Below, one piece after another: positions 19,801 through 29,400 of a stretch of 64,000 nt of DNA; positions within the stretch are counted from its first letter, which is position 1; the number at the start of each line of letters is the position of its first letter. Both the position numbers and the translations under genes were made by a program. The notes under the pieces are model-generated. The model searched no databases and had not been told where the DNA came from. It worked only from the letters and a program-made list of their open reading frames with translations. The stretch is from CAYZGU01 sp964478165 (GTDB lineage Bacteria > Poribacteria > WGA-4E > JAJDTR01): positions 96,442 to 160,441 of the forward strand of contig CAYZGU010000016.1 in NCBI GenBank assembly GCA_964478165.1. Direction: 5' to 3'.

Positions 19801-20775
19801 ATGCCCACGAATGGCTCAACGCATCCGAAAGTTGTAGTGCCAGGCGATAATCCTCCACAGATTCAGGATTCCCCACATCTAGAACGTCTAAGCCAACATG
19901 CTGATGTGGTTGTATACAGAGACTCGTGTGCAACAAGTCAGCAAAAGTTGGAACGGGCCAAAGATGCTGAGGTTTTAATCAATTCACGTGGCCTAGTTAC
20001 CTGGCCGAGCGACGTGTTGCGACAATTGCCCAAATTACGCCTTATAGCGACCTGTTCAATTGGAACCGACATGATTGATCTTGTTGCAGCTAACGAACTT
20101 GGCATCCTCGTGAGCAATCAGCCAGGTCGCACTGCTCCAGTGGTCGCCGAACACGCATTCGGATTGATGTTTGCCCTTGCAAAGCGTACAACATATTTCA
20201 CTGAGGAAATGCGTTGTGGTCGGTGGCCTCGGATGGATCACACCTTTTTGACTGGAAAAACGTTGGGGATAATTGGCACTGGAAGTATCGGATCAGAACT
20301 AGCCCGCCTCGCGCGAGCTATAGGAATGAAGGTCATTGCCTGGACATTCCGTCCGTCTCCTGAACGTGCGACAAGATTGGGAATCGAATATGTTGAATTG
20401 GATACTCTGCTTCGCACGGCGGACGTTGTGAGTCTCAACCTCAAGTTGACTGAGACCACTCGAGGCTTAATTGGACACAAAGAGTTTCAATGCATGAAGC
20501 AGAATACGTTATTTGTCAATGTCGCCCGGGGTCCGATTGTCGATACTATTGCGCTCGTCGATGCGCTAAACTCCGGACATCTCGGTGGCGCGGCCATAGA
20601 TGTGTTTGACGAAGAACCGATTCCACCGGACCATCCCCTTCTCTCGTGTGCCCAGGTTGTGCTCACACCTCATTGTGCAGATATGACACCCGAAGGAGTA
20701 AATCTTCTCAACGAAGGTGTGGTAGACAACGTAATCGCGTTTCTGAAGGGCCACCCACAAAATGTAGTCATCTGA
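19801..20775 (+). CDS. D-2-hydroxyacid dehydrogenase (NAD-dependent)
   Basis: 324 residues from the ATG at 19801, which has AAGGA 11 bases upstream; the open frame runs further up into the previous gene, so the start is a choice. The NAD fold motif is GIIGTGSIGSE. The catalytic triad is Arg in FVNVARGPIVDT, Glu in FDEEPIPPDHPL and His in LTPHCADMTPEG. It reduces 2-keto acids or oxidises D-2-hydroxyacids (phosphoglycerate, glycerate or glyoxylate type). Its length is shorter than SerA with an ACT domain. It is probably co-transcribed with the upstream TIM barrel. Confidence 0.9.
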   Translation: MPTNGSTHPKVVVPGDNPPQIQDSPHLERLSQHADVVVYRDSCATSQQKLERAKDAEVLINSRGLVTWPSDVLRQLPKLRLIATCSIGTDMIDLVAANELGILVSNQPGRTAPVVAEHAFGLMFALAKRTTYFTEEMRCGRWPRMDHTFLTGKTLGIIGTGSIGSELARLARAIGMKVIAWTFRPSPERATRLGIEYVELDTLLRTADVVSLNLKLTETTRGLIGHKEFQCMKQNTLFVNVARGPIVDTIALVDALNSGHLGGAAIDVFDEEPIPPDHPLLSCAQVVLTPHCADMTPEGVNLLNEGVVDNVIAFLKGHPQNVVI

Positions 20776-20806
20776 TTGACACCCTACTCATGTTTGGAGA
20801 ATGAAG

Positions 20807-23434
20807 ATGGCGACACCCGCACCTTCGTCACTTATTAATCAACTAAACGAGTTTTGCACACAATCACGCACACGGATTGAAAGCCGCCATCGTTTTGGTA
20901 TCAACGGTGCGGAGATTCTCCAGGAGTATACCCATCTGGCAGATAACGTGATTCAACGGATATATCAGTGTGCAACAGCGGAAGGTCTGATTGGGAACGA
21001 CACTCCGGCCGCTGTTTTAGCCCTAGGTGGATACGGTCGATGCGAACTTAATCCGTATTCGGATATTGACATAATGTTGGTCTATGATGGTTCTAGTGTG
21101 ACGATAAAACAGTTGCAGTCATTTGCGAATCAGCTAATCTCGGTCCTCTGGGATGTGGGTTTCGAGGTCGGACACAGTTGCAGGTCCATAAATGACTGTA
21201 TTCAAGCGACGTATCAAGACGTGTTTTCAAAAACCTCAATGATCGAGGCACGCTACATCGTAGGCGCTAAAACGGTTTATCAGGAATTTCGGCGGCAGAC
21301 ATCAAAACACTTCTACAAACGAAAGGTAAATCGATTCATCACAACAACCATCCAAGAGTGGAAGCAGCGTCATGAGACATATGGCTCAACAATCTACTTA
21401 CAGGAACCGAATATCAAAGAAAGCGTCGGAGGACTTAGGGATTTTCATACAGCGATTTGGGTCGCGGCTGTGAGGTATGGCATCAAAGAGTTAGACACGC
21501 TCGCTAAGCGTAAGATTGTTCCGCAGGCTATCGCAGAAGCGTGCGAAGCATCGCTAGATTATCTATGGAGACTGCGCAATGAACTGCACTATGTGACAAG
21601 ACGCAGAGCAGATAGTCTAACGTTTGAGGTTCAACAGACCATTGCTACTAATCTAGGCTACACCGACGGAGAAAACGTCCTGGCGGAAGAGCAGATGATG
21701 CGAGATTACTATCTACACGCCGAAACTCTATTTGAATTCGCATCGCTTATAATTGACCGCGTAACGTACAGGCACACCTGGTTCACCTCCGCAATTAATC
21801 GTCTCTACACACGTAAGTTATCTGATGGATTTTCGATAAGCCGGGGATACATTAGGTTCCAAACAACGCGCTCTGATTTGTCAAAAGATTCGACCCGCAT
21901 CATGAGGGTGTTTGTCCATGCTCAGGAACAGGAATGCCGCGTCGGAGCTGACGTGCGTTACGGAATTGCGGTCAACCTTAATCGCATTGATGACGCGTTT
22001 CGCCACATGCGTCAGAACGCACAGTTGTTTCTTTCGATTCTTGGCCATTCCAAACACATCGCCTCGACTCTACGCCGTATGCACCGTTGGCAAGTCCTCG
22101 ACAATTACATACCGGAATTCGCCGCGATTCGTTCGCTGGTGCGGTATAATCGTCCGCACGAATACACAGTTGACGAACATACCATGTGTGCTATTGAAAA
22201 CTCTGAAGAGAAGACACTCCTAGAAATGGGGGATGGCGGACATTTCCTCAATATATTAAAATCGCTCCAAAAGCCTGAGATGTTAAGACTTGCGATTCTG
22301 TTACACGATGTGGGCAAAGGAATACAAGGGCATCAGGATCATGACCATCGAAGTGTGGAAGCAGCAAAGCCGGTCTTGAATCGACTCGGCCTTCAAAGTG
22401 AAGATTCGCAACTCATATTGTTCTTAATCTCAACCCATCTCGAGATGAACCGCATCGCCCGACAGCGCGATCTTGATGATGCGGTCACGATTGAACAATT
22501 CGCCCAATTAGTCGGTGACGAAGAAAAACTTAAAATGCTCTATTTGCTCACGTTCGCAGATATGCGCGCGGTCAGTGTGGGTATTTGGACAGAATGGAAC
22601 GCAATTCTACTCCGCCAACTTTACGATCGCACATTAAAACACCTCCGAGGTGAACCGTATCGATTAAAGTTGAAAGAGCTTAAGGAACAGGTCAACCAGA
22701 TAAAGGACAGTAGCCTTTCACCACACGAGATTGGCCTGCACTTCGAAATGATGCCGGAACAAGAGTTAGCAGGTAACAGTCCCGAATTCATCATCAAGCA
22801 GATTCAGCTTATTTCACACCTTGGAAACGCCCCGATTAGAGTTTCGTGTTTTGCCGAAAGGAATACGCACACACAGCTCGGTATTTGCACGCGCGACACG
22901 CGCGGCACCCTTCGTCGAATCACGGCGGTAATGACGATGCACAACGTTAACATTTTGAGTGCAGACATCGAGACACGGAATGATGACTTTGCTATTGACG
23001 CCATAAACTTGACGAACACCAGCAACGGAGGATGCCTCAGTGCCGCCCAGCAAACTGAAATTGCACAAACACTGAAGGCCGTATGGCATGATAGATTGAG
23101 CCTTGATGATTTGCTCCTGAACGCTAGGGGTTCGGATTCCAACAACCTGAACCGACGTGACTTCTTGCCAGAAGTAAGAATTGATAACGCCGCATCTCCT
23201 CTCGCGACAATCATCGACATCAGGGCCGCGGACCGCATTGGTCTACTCTTCACCATCTTGGATCAAATTTTCAAGTTAAACCTCGACGTACGAGTAGCAA
23301 AGATTTCTACAGAAGGTTTCATCGCAATGGATTCGTTCTACGTCACCGACACGGACGGGACGAAGGTGACAAACGCCGACCGGACGATGGCTATCAAGAA
23401 CACTATGCAAGAACGTTTGTGCACTGAAACATGA
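20807..23434 (+). CDS. glnD: PII uridylyltransferase / uridylyl-removing enzyme
   Basis: Bifunctional sensor that uridylylates and deuridylylates PII in response to glutamine. Domains in order: a nucleotidyltransferase with LGGYGRCELNPYSDIDIMLVY (about 73-93, metal Asp pair SDID); a helical region; an HD domain with LLHDVGKG and HDHRS (about 495-515); and two C-terminal ACT domains (about 685-760 and 800-875). About 875 residues, normal for GlnD. GGAGA directly abuts the ATG at 20801 but sits well for the ATG at 20807, so I place the start there. It follows the dehydrogenase by 31 bases. Confidence 0.95.
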   Translation: MATPAPSSLINQLNEFCTQSRTRIESRHRFGINGAEILQEYTHLADNVIQRIYQCATAEGLIGNDTPAAVLALGGYGRCELNPYSDIDIMLVYDGSSVTIKQLQSFANQLISVLWDVGFEVGHSCRSINDCIQATYQDVFSKTSMIEARYIVGAKTVYQEFRRQTSKHFYKRKVNRFITTTIQEWKQRHETYGSTIYLQEPNIKESVGGLRDFHTAIWVAAVRYGIKELDTLAKRKIVPQAIAEACEASLDYLWRLRNELHYVTRRRADSLTFEVQQTIATNLGYTDGENVLAEEQMMRDYYLHAETLFEFASLIIDRVTYRHTWFTSAINRLYTRKLSDGFSISRGYIRFQTTRSDLSKDSTRIMRVFVHAQEQECRVGADVRYGIAVNLNRIDDAFRHMRQNAQLFLSILGHSKHIASTLRRMHRWQVLDNYIPEFAAIRSLVRYNRPHEYTVDEHTMCAIENSEEKTLLEMGDGGHFLNILKSLQKPEMLRLAILLHDVGKGIQGHQDHDHRSVEAAKPVLNRLGLQSEDSQLILFLISTHLEMNRIARQRDLDDAVTIEQFAQLVGDEEKLKMLYLLTFADMRAVSVGIWTEWNAILLRQLYDRTLKHLRGEPYRLKLKELKEQVNQIKDSSLSPHEIGLHFEMMPEQELAGNSPEFIIKQIQLISHLGNAPIRVSCFAERNTHTQLGICTRDTRGTLRRITAVMTMHNVNILSADIETRNDDFAIDAINLTNTSNGGCLSAAQQTEIAQTLKAVWHDRLSLDDLLLNARGSDSNNLNRRDFLPEVRIDNAASPLATIIDIRAADRIGLLFTILDQIFKLNLDVRVAKISTEGFIAMDSFYVTDTDGTKVTNADRTMAIKNTMQERLCTET

Positions 23435-23739
23435 TATCCAGACAACACTTACGTAGCTTACTCGATACAGTCCTATGCTCTCACGCTAGAATAGACATTT
23501 ACATGCTGCGAATGAATCACTGTCTCCGAAGCCACACATCCGTTTGGACTGCCTCAACATCGACTAAAGTCCGATGGTTTCCTAATGCAGTAAATCTTAC
23601 GTTAATGTCCGCTTTGACTTAGATTCCGGGTTCCCGTTTCACAGAACCACCCGCGGAATAAGCGTTAGGCAGATCGTCTCTCTTCCTAACCGCTGCGCTA
23701 TGCATTCAAGAATAGTAGAGGACAAGAAGGGAATGTCAC
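23435..23739. other. Intergenic region, nothing recognised
   Basis: About 300 bases between glnD and a decayed MDR gene; no supported coding or structural feature. Confidence 0.4.
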
Positions 23740-24752
23740 GTGCCTAGAGCAAATCGAAGATTTCTTCTAGATTCAAGACCGGTCGGATACCCCAAAGAGT
23801 CCGACTTCAAAATGGTGACATCGCCCATTCCGCGACCGGAAACGGGCGATGTGTTGATACGTACCTGCTACATCTCGGCTGATCCCTACGTGCGGAACCG
23901 CATGCGCGAAACAAATTCCTATGCACCCATGCTCGAGCTCAACGACGTTGTTCTCGCAGAGGGACTCGGACAAGTGATCGAATCAAGGGATGCGAACTTT
24001 CAGCGAGGGGAGATCTCAAGCCACCCTTGGGTTGGCAAGAGTACGCTATAATGAGACGTGCAGCGTTAACTAAAGTCGAACCTTCAATTACACCGATAAC
24101 ATCTGCGCTTGGAATCCTTGGCATTCCGGGTTTAACCGCATATTTCGGTCTGTTAGAAGTTGGCCAACTAAAGATTGGAGAGCGGGTTCTTGTTTTCGGT
24201 GCGGGTGGTGCCGTAGGTTCGGCCGTGGGACAAATTGCAAAGATTAAGAAATGCCACGTAGTTGGCGTAGCTGCAACCCAACAGAAAGTCGATTACATTG
24301 TGAACGAACTGGGTTTCGATGACGCATTCAATTACAACACTGTTGCAGATTATAATGCCAAATTGCAAGAGGTGTGCCCGAACGGAATTGATCTGTACTT
24401 CGATAATACCGGAAGCCAAGTGACCGATGCCGTCTTCCTGAATATTAACGTTAACGAGCGAATGGCTATCTGCGGACAGATTTCCCAGTACAACGCCATT
24501 GACACGCAGATAGGCCCGAGATTATTATGGCATCTCATTGCGAAACGCGCGCGAGTCGAAGGACTATTGGTCAGGGATTTCGAAATAGACACGCCGAGGG
24601 GCTCCAACAGATGGGAGAATGGCTATGGAGCGCTATGCTCAAACACAGGGAGACAATCACGAACGGTCTGGAAAACGCTCAAAAAGCGTTCATAAGCATG
24701 CTCAAGGGGGGATATTGGAAAACAAATAGTTAAGGTATGGCAGCACGACTAA
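23740..24752 (+). pseudogene. Frameshifted MDR-family NADP-dependent oxidoreductase (CurA/YncB-like)
   Basis: Fragments of one medium-chain reductase are spread over several frames. The N-terminal part NRRFLLDSRPVGYPKESDF to GLGQVIESRDANF is at 23740-24020. After a frameshift come WQEYAIMRRAALTKVEPS, GIPGLTAYFGLLEVGQ and the nucleotide site FGAGGAVGSAVGQIAK (to about 24590). A second frameshift leads to AEGLQQMGEWLWSAMLKHRE and GLENAQKAFISMLKGG. A third gives GDIGKQIVKVWQHD just before a stop at 24752. The protein would have been about 335 residues. Three shifts make it non-functional. It borders the recombinase and dif-like site. Confidence 0.85.
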
Positions 24753-24811
24753 GCCAACTATATTTAGCGTTACAAACACGTGTCGGGCATCCCAGTTCTT
24801 GATGTTGTGGC

Positions 24812-24865
24812 ATCTAGTGCCATAATGTCCGATAAGTATCATTATCGGACATTATGGCACTAGAT
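24812..24865. repeat. Perfect 24-bp inverted repeat with 6-nt centre; dif-like Xer site
   Basis: Arms at 24812-24835 and 24842-24865 are exact reverse complements around GTATCA. The core GATAA-GTATCA-TTATC has the dif layout: a XerC-type arm ending in ATAA, a 6-bp crossover region, and a XerD-type arm beginning TTAT. It is more symmetric than classical dif. It lies 75 bases upstream of a tyrosine recombinase gene. Partial copies of the arm (GTCCGATAA) recur at 24869-24877 and 24942-24950. A terminator is unlikely because no T-run follows. Confidence 0.65.
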
Positions 24866-24878
24866 TACGTCCGATAAG

Positions 24879-24890
24879 TGAAACGTTTCA
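24879..24890. promoter_or_regulatory. 12-bp palindrome TGAAACGTTTCA, possible operator
   Basis: A perfect palindrome between the dif-like repeat and the recombinase gene. It resembles LacI-family half-site operators in form. A regulator in the window is not identified apart from the nearby ribbon-helix-helix protein. Confidence 0.35.
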
Positions 24891-24939
24891 GCGTCGAGTC
24901 GCGTAGTAGAGACTGATGCGACGGCCTTGATCACAATTA

Positions 24940-25869
24940 ATGTCCGATAACAAATACATAAGAATGAACAAGTATCTACAAGATTACCAAGACTTCCTTT
25001 ATGATGAGGATAAATCCGAGCGGACCATTCGCGCCTATCTGACCGACCTCCGCCTTTTTTTTGACTGGTTTGCACGTGACCATGCGTCCGAAGCTACCGC
25101 AGACGAAATAACCCCTTTAGACATCATTGATTACCGGAGCGTACTGCTCGAGGCGCATAAAAAGCCCGCCACGATCAATCGCACCTTAATCAGCATCTCA
25201 AACTTCCTTCAATGGGCCGAACAAGAAAACATAATCTCAAGCAATCCCGCAATTGGTGTGCACACTGTCACAGAGCAGACCCTCGGCCCACAATCGCTCG
25301 AGCGCAAGGAACAGCTGGCCTTTATCAGAGCGGTCCGAAAAACTGGCAAACTAAGAGACCTGACAATAATAACTCTCCTTTTACATACAGGCATACGCGT
25401 TGGCGAACTGTGCAATTTAACCCATAGCGATATTACTCTATCACCACTTAGTAATATGCTTACCGTGCGAAAGGGTAAGGGCACTAAACAGCGCTCGGTT
25501 CCGCTAAACCCAACGATAACTAGAGTTTTAAAGGAGTACTTAAACTCACAGAACTGCACTCCACCCGTAACTTCAACGGCTTCGCACGCGATGACACCCC
25601 AGTTCTTATTCTATGGCCAAAAGAGAATGCCGCTTTCTGACCGAGGTGTTCGGCACCTAATAAAGAAATATGCCTATATCGCTAAATTGCCACACGTTAC
25701 GCCTCACATCTTTAGGCATACCTGTGCGAAGAATCTTATTGACGCCGGAAATCCCATCGATCGAGTAGCACGAATTTTAGGACATTCAAGTATCGCTACC
25801 ACGTCATTATACACAATTCCTACCGATCGAGACCTGCATGTTACCATGAACAGCATATCGTGGGAATGA
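24940..25869 (+). CDS. XerC/XerD-like tyrosine recombinase
   Basis: A 309-residue tyrosine recombinase with an N-terminal SAM-like core-binding domain (about 5-90) and a C-terminal catalytic domain. All active-site residues are visible: R153 (HTGIRVGEL), a Lys near 178-180 (RKGKGTKQR), H256 and R259 (TPHIFRHTC), H282 (LGHSS) and the nucleophile Y291 (TTSLYTI). Size fits XerC/D/H/A. The ATG at 24940 lies inside a copy of the dif-like half-site; Met9 at 24964 is an alternative. The adjacent dif-like repeat and downstream RHH gene suggest a self-contained Xer module, either the chromosome-dimer system or a mobile element using it. Confidence 0.9.
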   Translation: MSDNKYIRMNKYLQDYQDFLYDEDKSERTIRAYLTDLRLFFDWFARDHASEATADEITPLDIIDYRSVLLEAHKKPATINRTLISISNFLQWAEQENIISSNPAIGVHTVTEQTLGPQSLERKEQLAFIRAVRKTGKLRDLTIITLLLHTGIRVGELCNLTHSDITLSPLSNMLTVRKGKGTKQRSVPLNPTITRVLKEYLNSQNCTPPVTSTASHAMTPQFLFYGQKRMPLSDRGVRHLIKKYAYIAKLPHVTPHIFRHTCAKNLIDAGNPIDRVARILGHSSIATTSLYTIPTDRDLHVTMNSISWE

Positions 25870-26027
25870 CGGTCGCCCGATAGTCCCATTACTATCGCGA
25901 CTAGTACTCATATGTTATCTGAATCAGCTACGCTCTTTATCACGAAAGCATAGGCATATTACTATTATGTATACACATCCATTTCTATATGGTCGGAATA
26001 CCAACCATCACACATACAGGAATAACA

Positions 26028-26414
26028 ATGCGTGAATATCGGCAACCAAAGGACTCTCTAAAGAAACAGGTTAGCATATTACTACCGTTCGAGGTATACG
26101 AGGGCGCGAAACGCGATGCGTGTAAATATGGGCGTTCCATGGCATACCACATTGTGGAAACGTTAAGATTGTCATTCGAGAAATCAATCCAGGAAATCGA
26201 AGCAGAGAGAGAGGCTGCCGAAAAGGAGATTATCCTACAACAAATGAAACGTCAGGCCTCGGACGCGAACGAGCCCGAGGCCTTTTTCGCAGCCTTAGAA
26301 ACGGTGTTTGCCCGGTTCGCGCAGGTCAAGAAAGCGGATGAGTTCACCAAAGACTTTCGAGAGGACGTAATGACCTTTGCTCGGCTCATGCTCGACGCGG
26401 AGAGTTCCCAGTAA
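26028..26414 (+). CDS. Ribbon-helix-helix (Arc-like) DNA-binding protein
   Basis: 128 residues from the ATG at 26028, which has AGGA at a normal distance. Residues about 10-45 (KKQVSILLPFEVYEGAKRDA, then CKYGRSMAYHIVETLRLSFE) match the Arc/MetJ pattern: a beta strand followed by two helices with the GRS turn. A charged helical segment rich in Glu (48-70, probably coiled coil) and a helical C-terminus follow. RHH proteins of this type repress their own operon or act as plasmid or phage accessory regulators. Here it sits 160 bases behind the recombinase. I do not recognise an orthologous family. Confidence 0.6.
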   Translation: MREYRQPKDSLKKQVSILLPFEVYEGAKRDACKYGRSMAYHIVETLRLSFEKSIQEIEAEREAAEKEIILQQMKRQASDANEPEAFFAALETVFARFAQVKKADEFTKDFREDVMTFARLMLDAESSQ

Positions 26415-26437
26415 CCTGCGTATACCGGGAACTCTCC
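26399..26437. terminator. Inverted repeat at the end of the RHH gene
   Basis: Arms GGAGAGTTCCC and GGGAACTCTCC (11 bp) around a 17-nt loop that includes the stop codon. No clear T-run follows on either strand, so termination is weakly supported. It lies between convergent genes. Confidence 0.4.
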
Positions 26438-26485
26438 CTTAGGGTTGAGTCATTACGCCGTTGTGCGCGTTATACGCTGCATCCT

Positions 26486-29400
26486 TCAGTACTTAAAGAG
26501 AATCCCACCCTTCAGAACGCCGAAACGCCTCGGATGCGTCTCCTCATCGACACGGAACACATCGTGCATGAAGTGGTCTACTTGGAATGACAACCACGAC
26601 GTCAAGGGCATAATCACCCCACCACCGAAGTTGTACCCCCTACCCGAGACAGTGGAACTTCGCCAATAGTTACCATATCCTGCACTGGCAAACCATCTAA
26701 GACCGAACGTCCGAACCAACTCTAATTTAAGGTTGAGAGACGCCTGAAAGAGTGCCTGGCGTTTAGCTTCATCGTCTTCGTCCAATTGGTACCACCCGAA
26801 CTCCGCATCGCCCTCATCGAACCGGTGCCATCCGAACGACTGAACCAAGGAGATTCGGTCGGATATATGATAGGTATAGTCCAACACGAGCGCAATTTCG
26901 TCGTTGGTGATTCGATTGGCGTTTTGCCCGACATGCAGACTTCCCCACAAGCCGCCTCTGCGTGTTGTAGGCTCATTCCGCTTCGGAGGCCCAGCCTCTG
27001 TTTGTTCCGGCGACACGCCAGTCTGGGGGCCACCATACGGCGTTCTATCTTCGCCATCAGGAATCCCATCGTTGTCACTATCTTCGTCAATCCAGTTGGG
27101 AACACCATCCCCATCTGCATCTCCCTGGCGCTCCTTTTTGTCAGGAATTCCGTCGTTATCTTGGTCACCATCTCGCGGCAACGGTACATTTACAACTGAG
27201 GGCCCGGCCAGCACGCCGCCACCACAGTCGTCCCCAACATATTCTGCGGTGACTTTCCACGGTCCACCCTCAACAACCACATAGAAGTCCTCGAAGCAAC
27301 CACTAGCATCGGTCACAACCGTGTGGTAGATAGGATTTCCCGCAGGGTCGATGTATTTGACGACAATCTCTTCGTAAGGCCGCCGTGGACTAGTGCACCC
27401 CTGCGCAGTGATGATGGCACATGGGTTTTTGTGAGAAGACACGTCGCCCACGCCGTAGAAGCCTCGTGGTCGATGTGTCTTCGACTGTTTACTTTTCCGC
27501 ATGAGTGAGTCTATCATCTTGCGATTACAATCAACGATGCCAGTATCAAAAGTCATCTTGGTGCGGGTTCGGAGATTGGCCTGGACCGTCCCGCCACCAA
27601 CCTGAATCATCGTATCCCCACGTGGCGTCCAGGACGTGATGTCAAATTGAAAATCGTGGCATGGCGGCGCTTCATCCGGAGGCTGCACGGTCAACTCTCC
27701 CAGTATTTGCTGCCCGACACTCAATAGGGCCTTCTTCGGACTTAACTCCACCACCCACTCTGGAGATGGCAGACCTTCAAGACGGAAGTAGATAAGAGCA
27801 GGCTCTTGATAAGGATTCGTAAAATCAAATCGGTAGGTCACCCGTTCGTATGGACTAGCCGTTACGGACTCAACCTCCCGGAGATTTTGCTGCGCCCCAT
27901 TGTTGTGTTCGTTAATATCGTTATTAACGTGCGGCATCGTTATGGACGCGCAGGAATGAGGATCTCCATCGTCAACCGGAGTCCACTCAACAAACCCAAT
28001 CCAGTCATCGCCCGCGCTCAAGCTCTCCACATGTCGTTGCCCAAGAAAGGTATCAAAATCGGCGGCGCCACCGACTGTATGATACGGCTCGGAAATTCGA
28101 AAAAACACATCAAACTCAAACGCATCGCCGGGACCTGGATTGTGAATCCGAGCGTAAAGACGATTCGTTTCACCTGTTACCGGCCTGTCTCCACGGTCCA
28201 TAGGAGTGAGTCCTGCCTCTTCGTCAAAACCATCTTTCAACGAGTCGACCCAGATATCAGGACTGTGCCACGCCTTAAACACGCCATCAATTGTATCTCC
28301 CCTCACGATATTCACGTCGTTGTCAATTGCTGGCGGATCATACTGTACATTGATATTGTAGTCTGCGCCGCCAGTACCAGCCTCCACAGCAATCTCGATT
28401 CCCGTGCCAGCGATTACACACATATCTCCCACCTGGAATGCTGCGTCTAGCAAGCTGGCTGTACCCGGGCCATTGTCACGGAGTTGTACAGGACCCTCCC
28501 CCTGAAGAATCATTTCGTTGACGTAGTAAATCAATACTCCGCTGCCAGGTAAGACGCTGTCTAGTGTGCCACTGCTATTATCACGTGCTTCAACAACATA
28601 AAACACATCTTCGTCGTCAATAGAAGCCGCACCCTCGCTCAACCCAAAGACGACCGCCTTTCGATTCAGCGACATTGAGGTTAGAACATTTATGGGAATT
28701 GGGTTCAGACCGGCGTAGACGGTGCCCGCCGCAGGGCGAGGGATGTAGAGAATATCGGATCCGTGAGCGGTAATCCAATTTGCACGTTCTTTTGACCACG
28801 CAAGAAAATGGCTGTTGGTTAGGGGCTTGGCCATGTTATCCCATTCATCAACATGAGGCTTCGCAAACACAACATTCTCGTGCGCATATAGGTCCTCTAA
28901 ACCGAATTGATGTCCCAAACCATGCGTAAAGCGTGCAACACTGTTTTCGTATCCCTGAATGGACACCGAGACACGGCGCGTCAATCCAGTTGGCATATCA
29001 TAGGGCCACGCTCCGGTTGTTGACCAATCGCCTGTGAAATCTTCATCATTAATAACAATGATGAGACGATCTATATCGTCGGAAGGGTCCGCTGGGTCAT
29101 CACCATCAAAGATACCCGGATCCGCAGCGATGAGCTTGGAAATAACCTCTTCTGACAGTTCAATGATAGGAGTACGACTTGGATGGTAGTAGAAGGTTGT
29201 GGGGTGATCCAGATTGATGGGACCACGATAGGTAGGAATAATGCTGACTTCGCCATAAGTGACTTCGCTAAAATAGTTTGCCGCGTCATTAATCGTGTTC
29301 ATCAGATTAGGCAAGGACGGCACAAAGGCGATGTCGCTGAAGTTCGCACGAACCACAAGCAAGTTCTGGTCGCCTAGCGGCGCTGGGCCGTCTGGCATAT

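Noticed and set aside
24812..24865. The dif-like repeat as a rho-independent terminator for the decayed MDR gene
   Set aside because: No T-run follows on either strand, the arms are longer than usual for a terminator, and the 6-nt centre and ATAA/TTAT ends fit a Xer site next to a recombinase gene.
24812..26437. CRISPR array or insertion sequence in the recombinase region
   Set aside because: There are no regularly spaced repeats, no transposase, and no terminal inverted repeats bounding the gene pair within the window.
26722..27284. Open frames on other frames and strands inside the large protease gene
   Set aside because: They arise from the regular codon pattern of the TSP3 repeats and lack any independent support.
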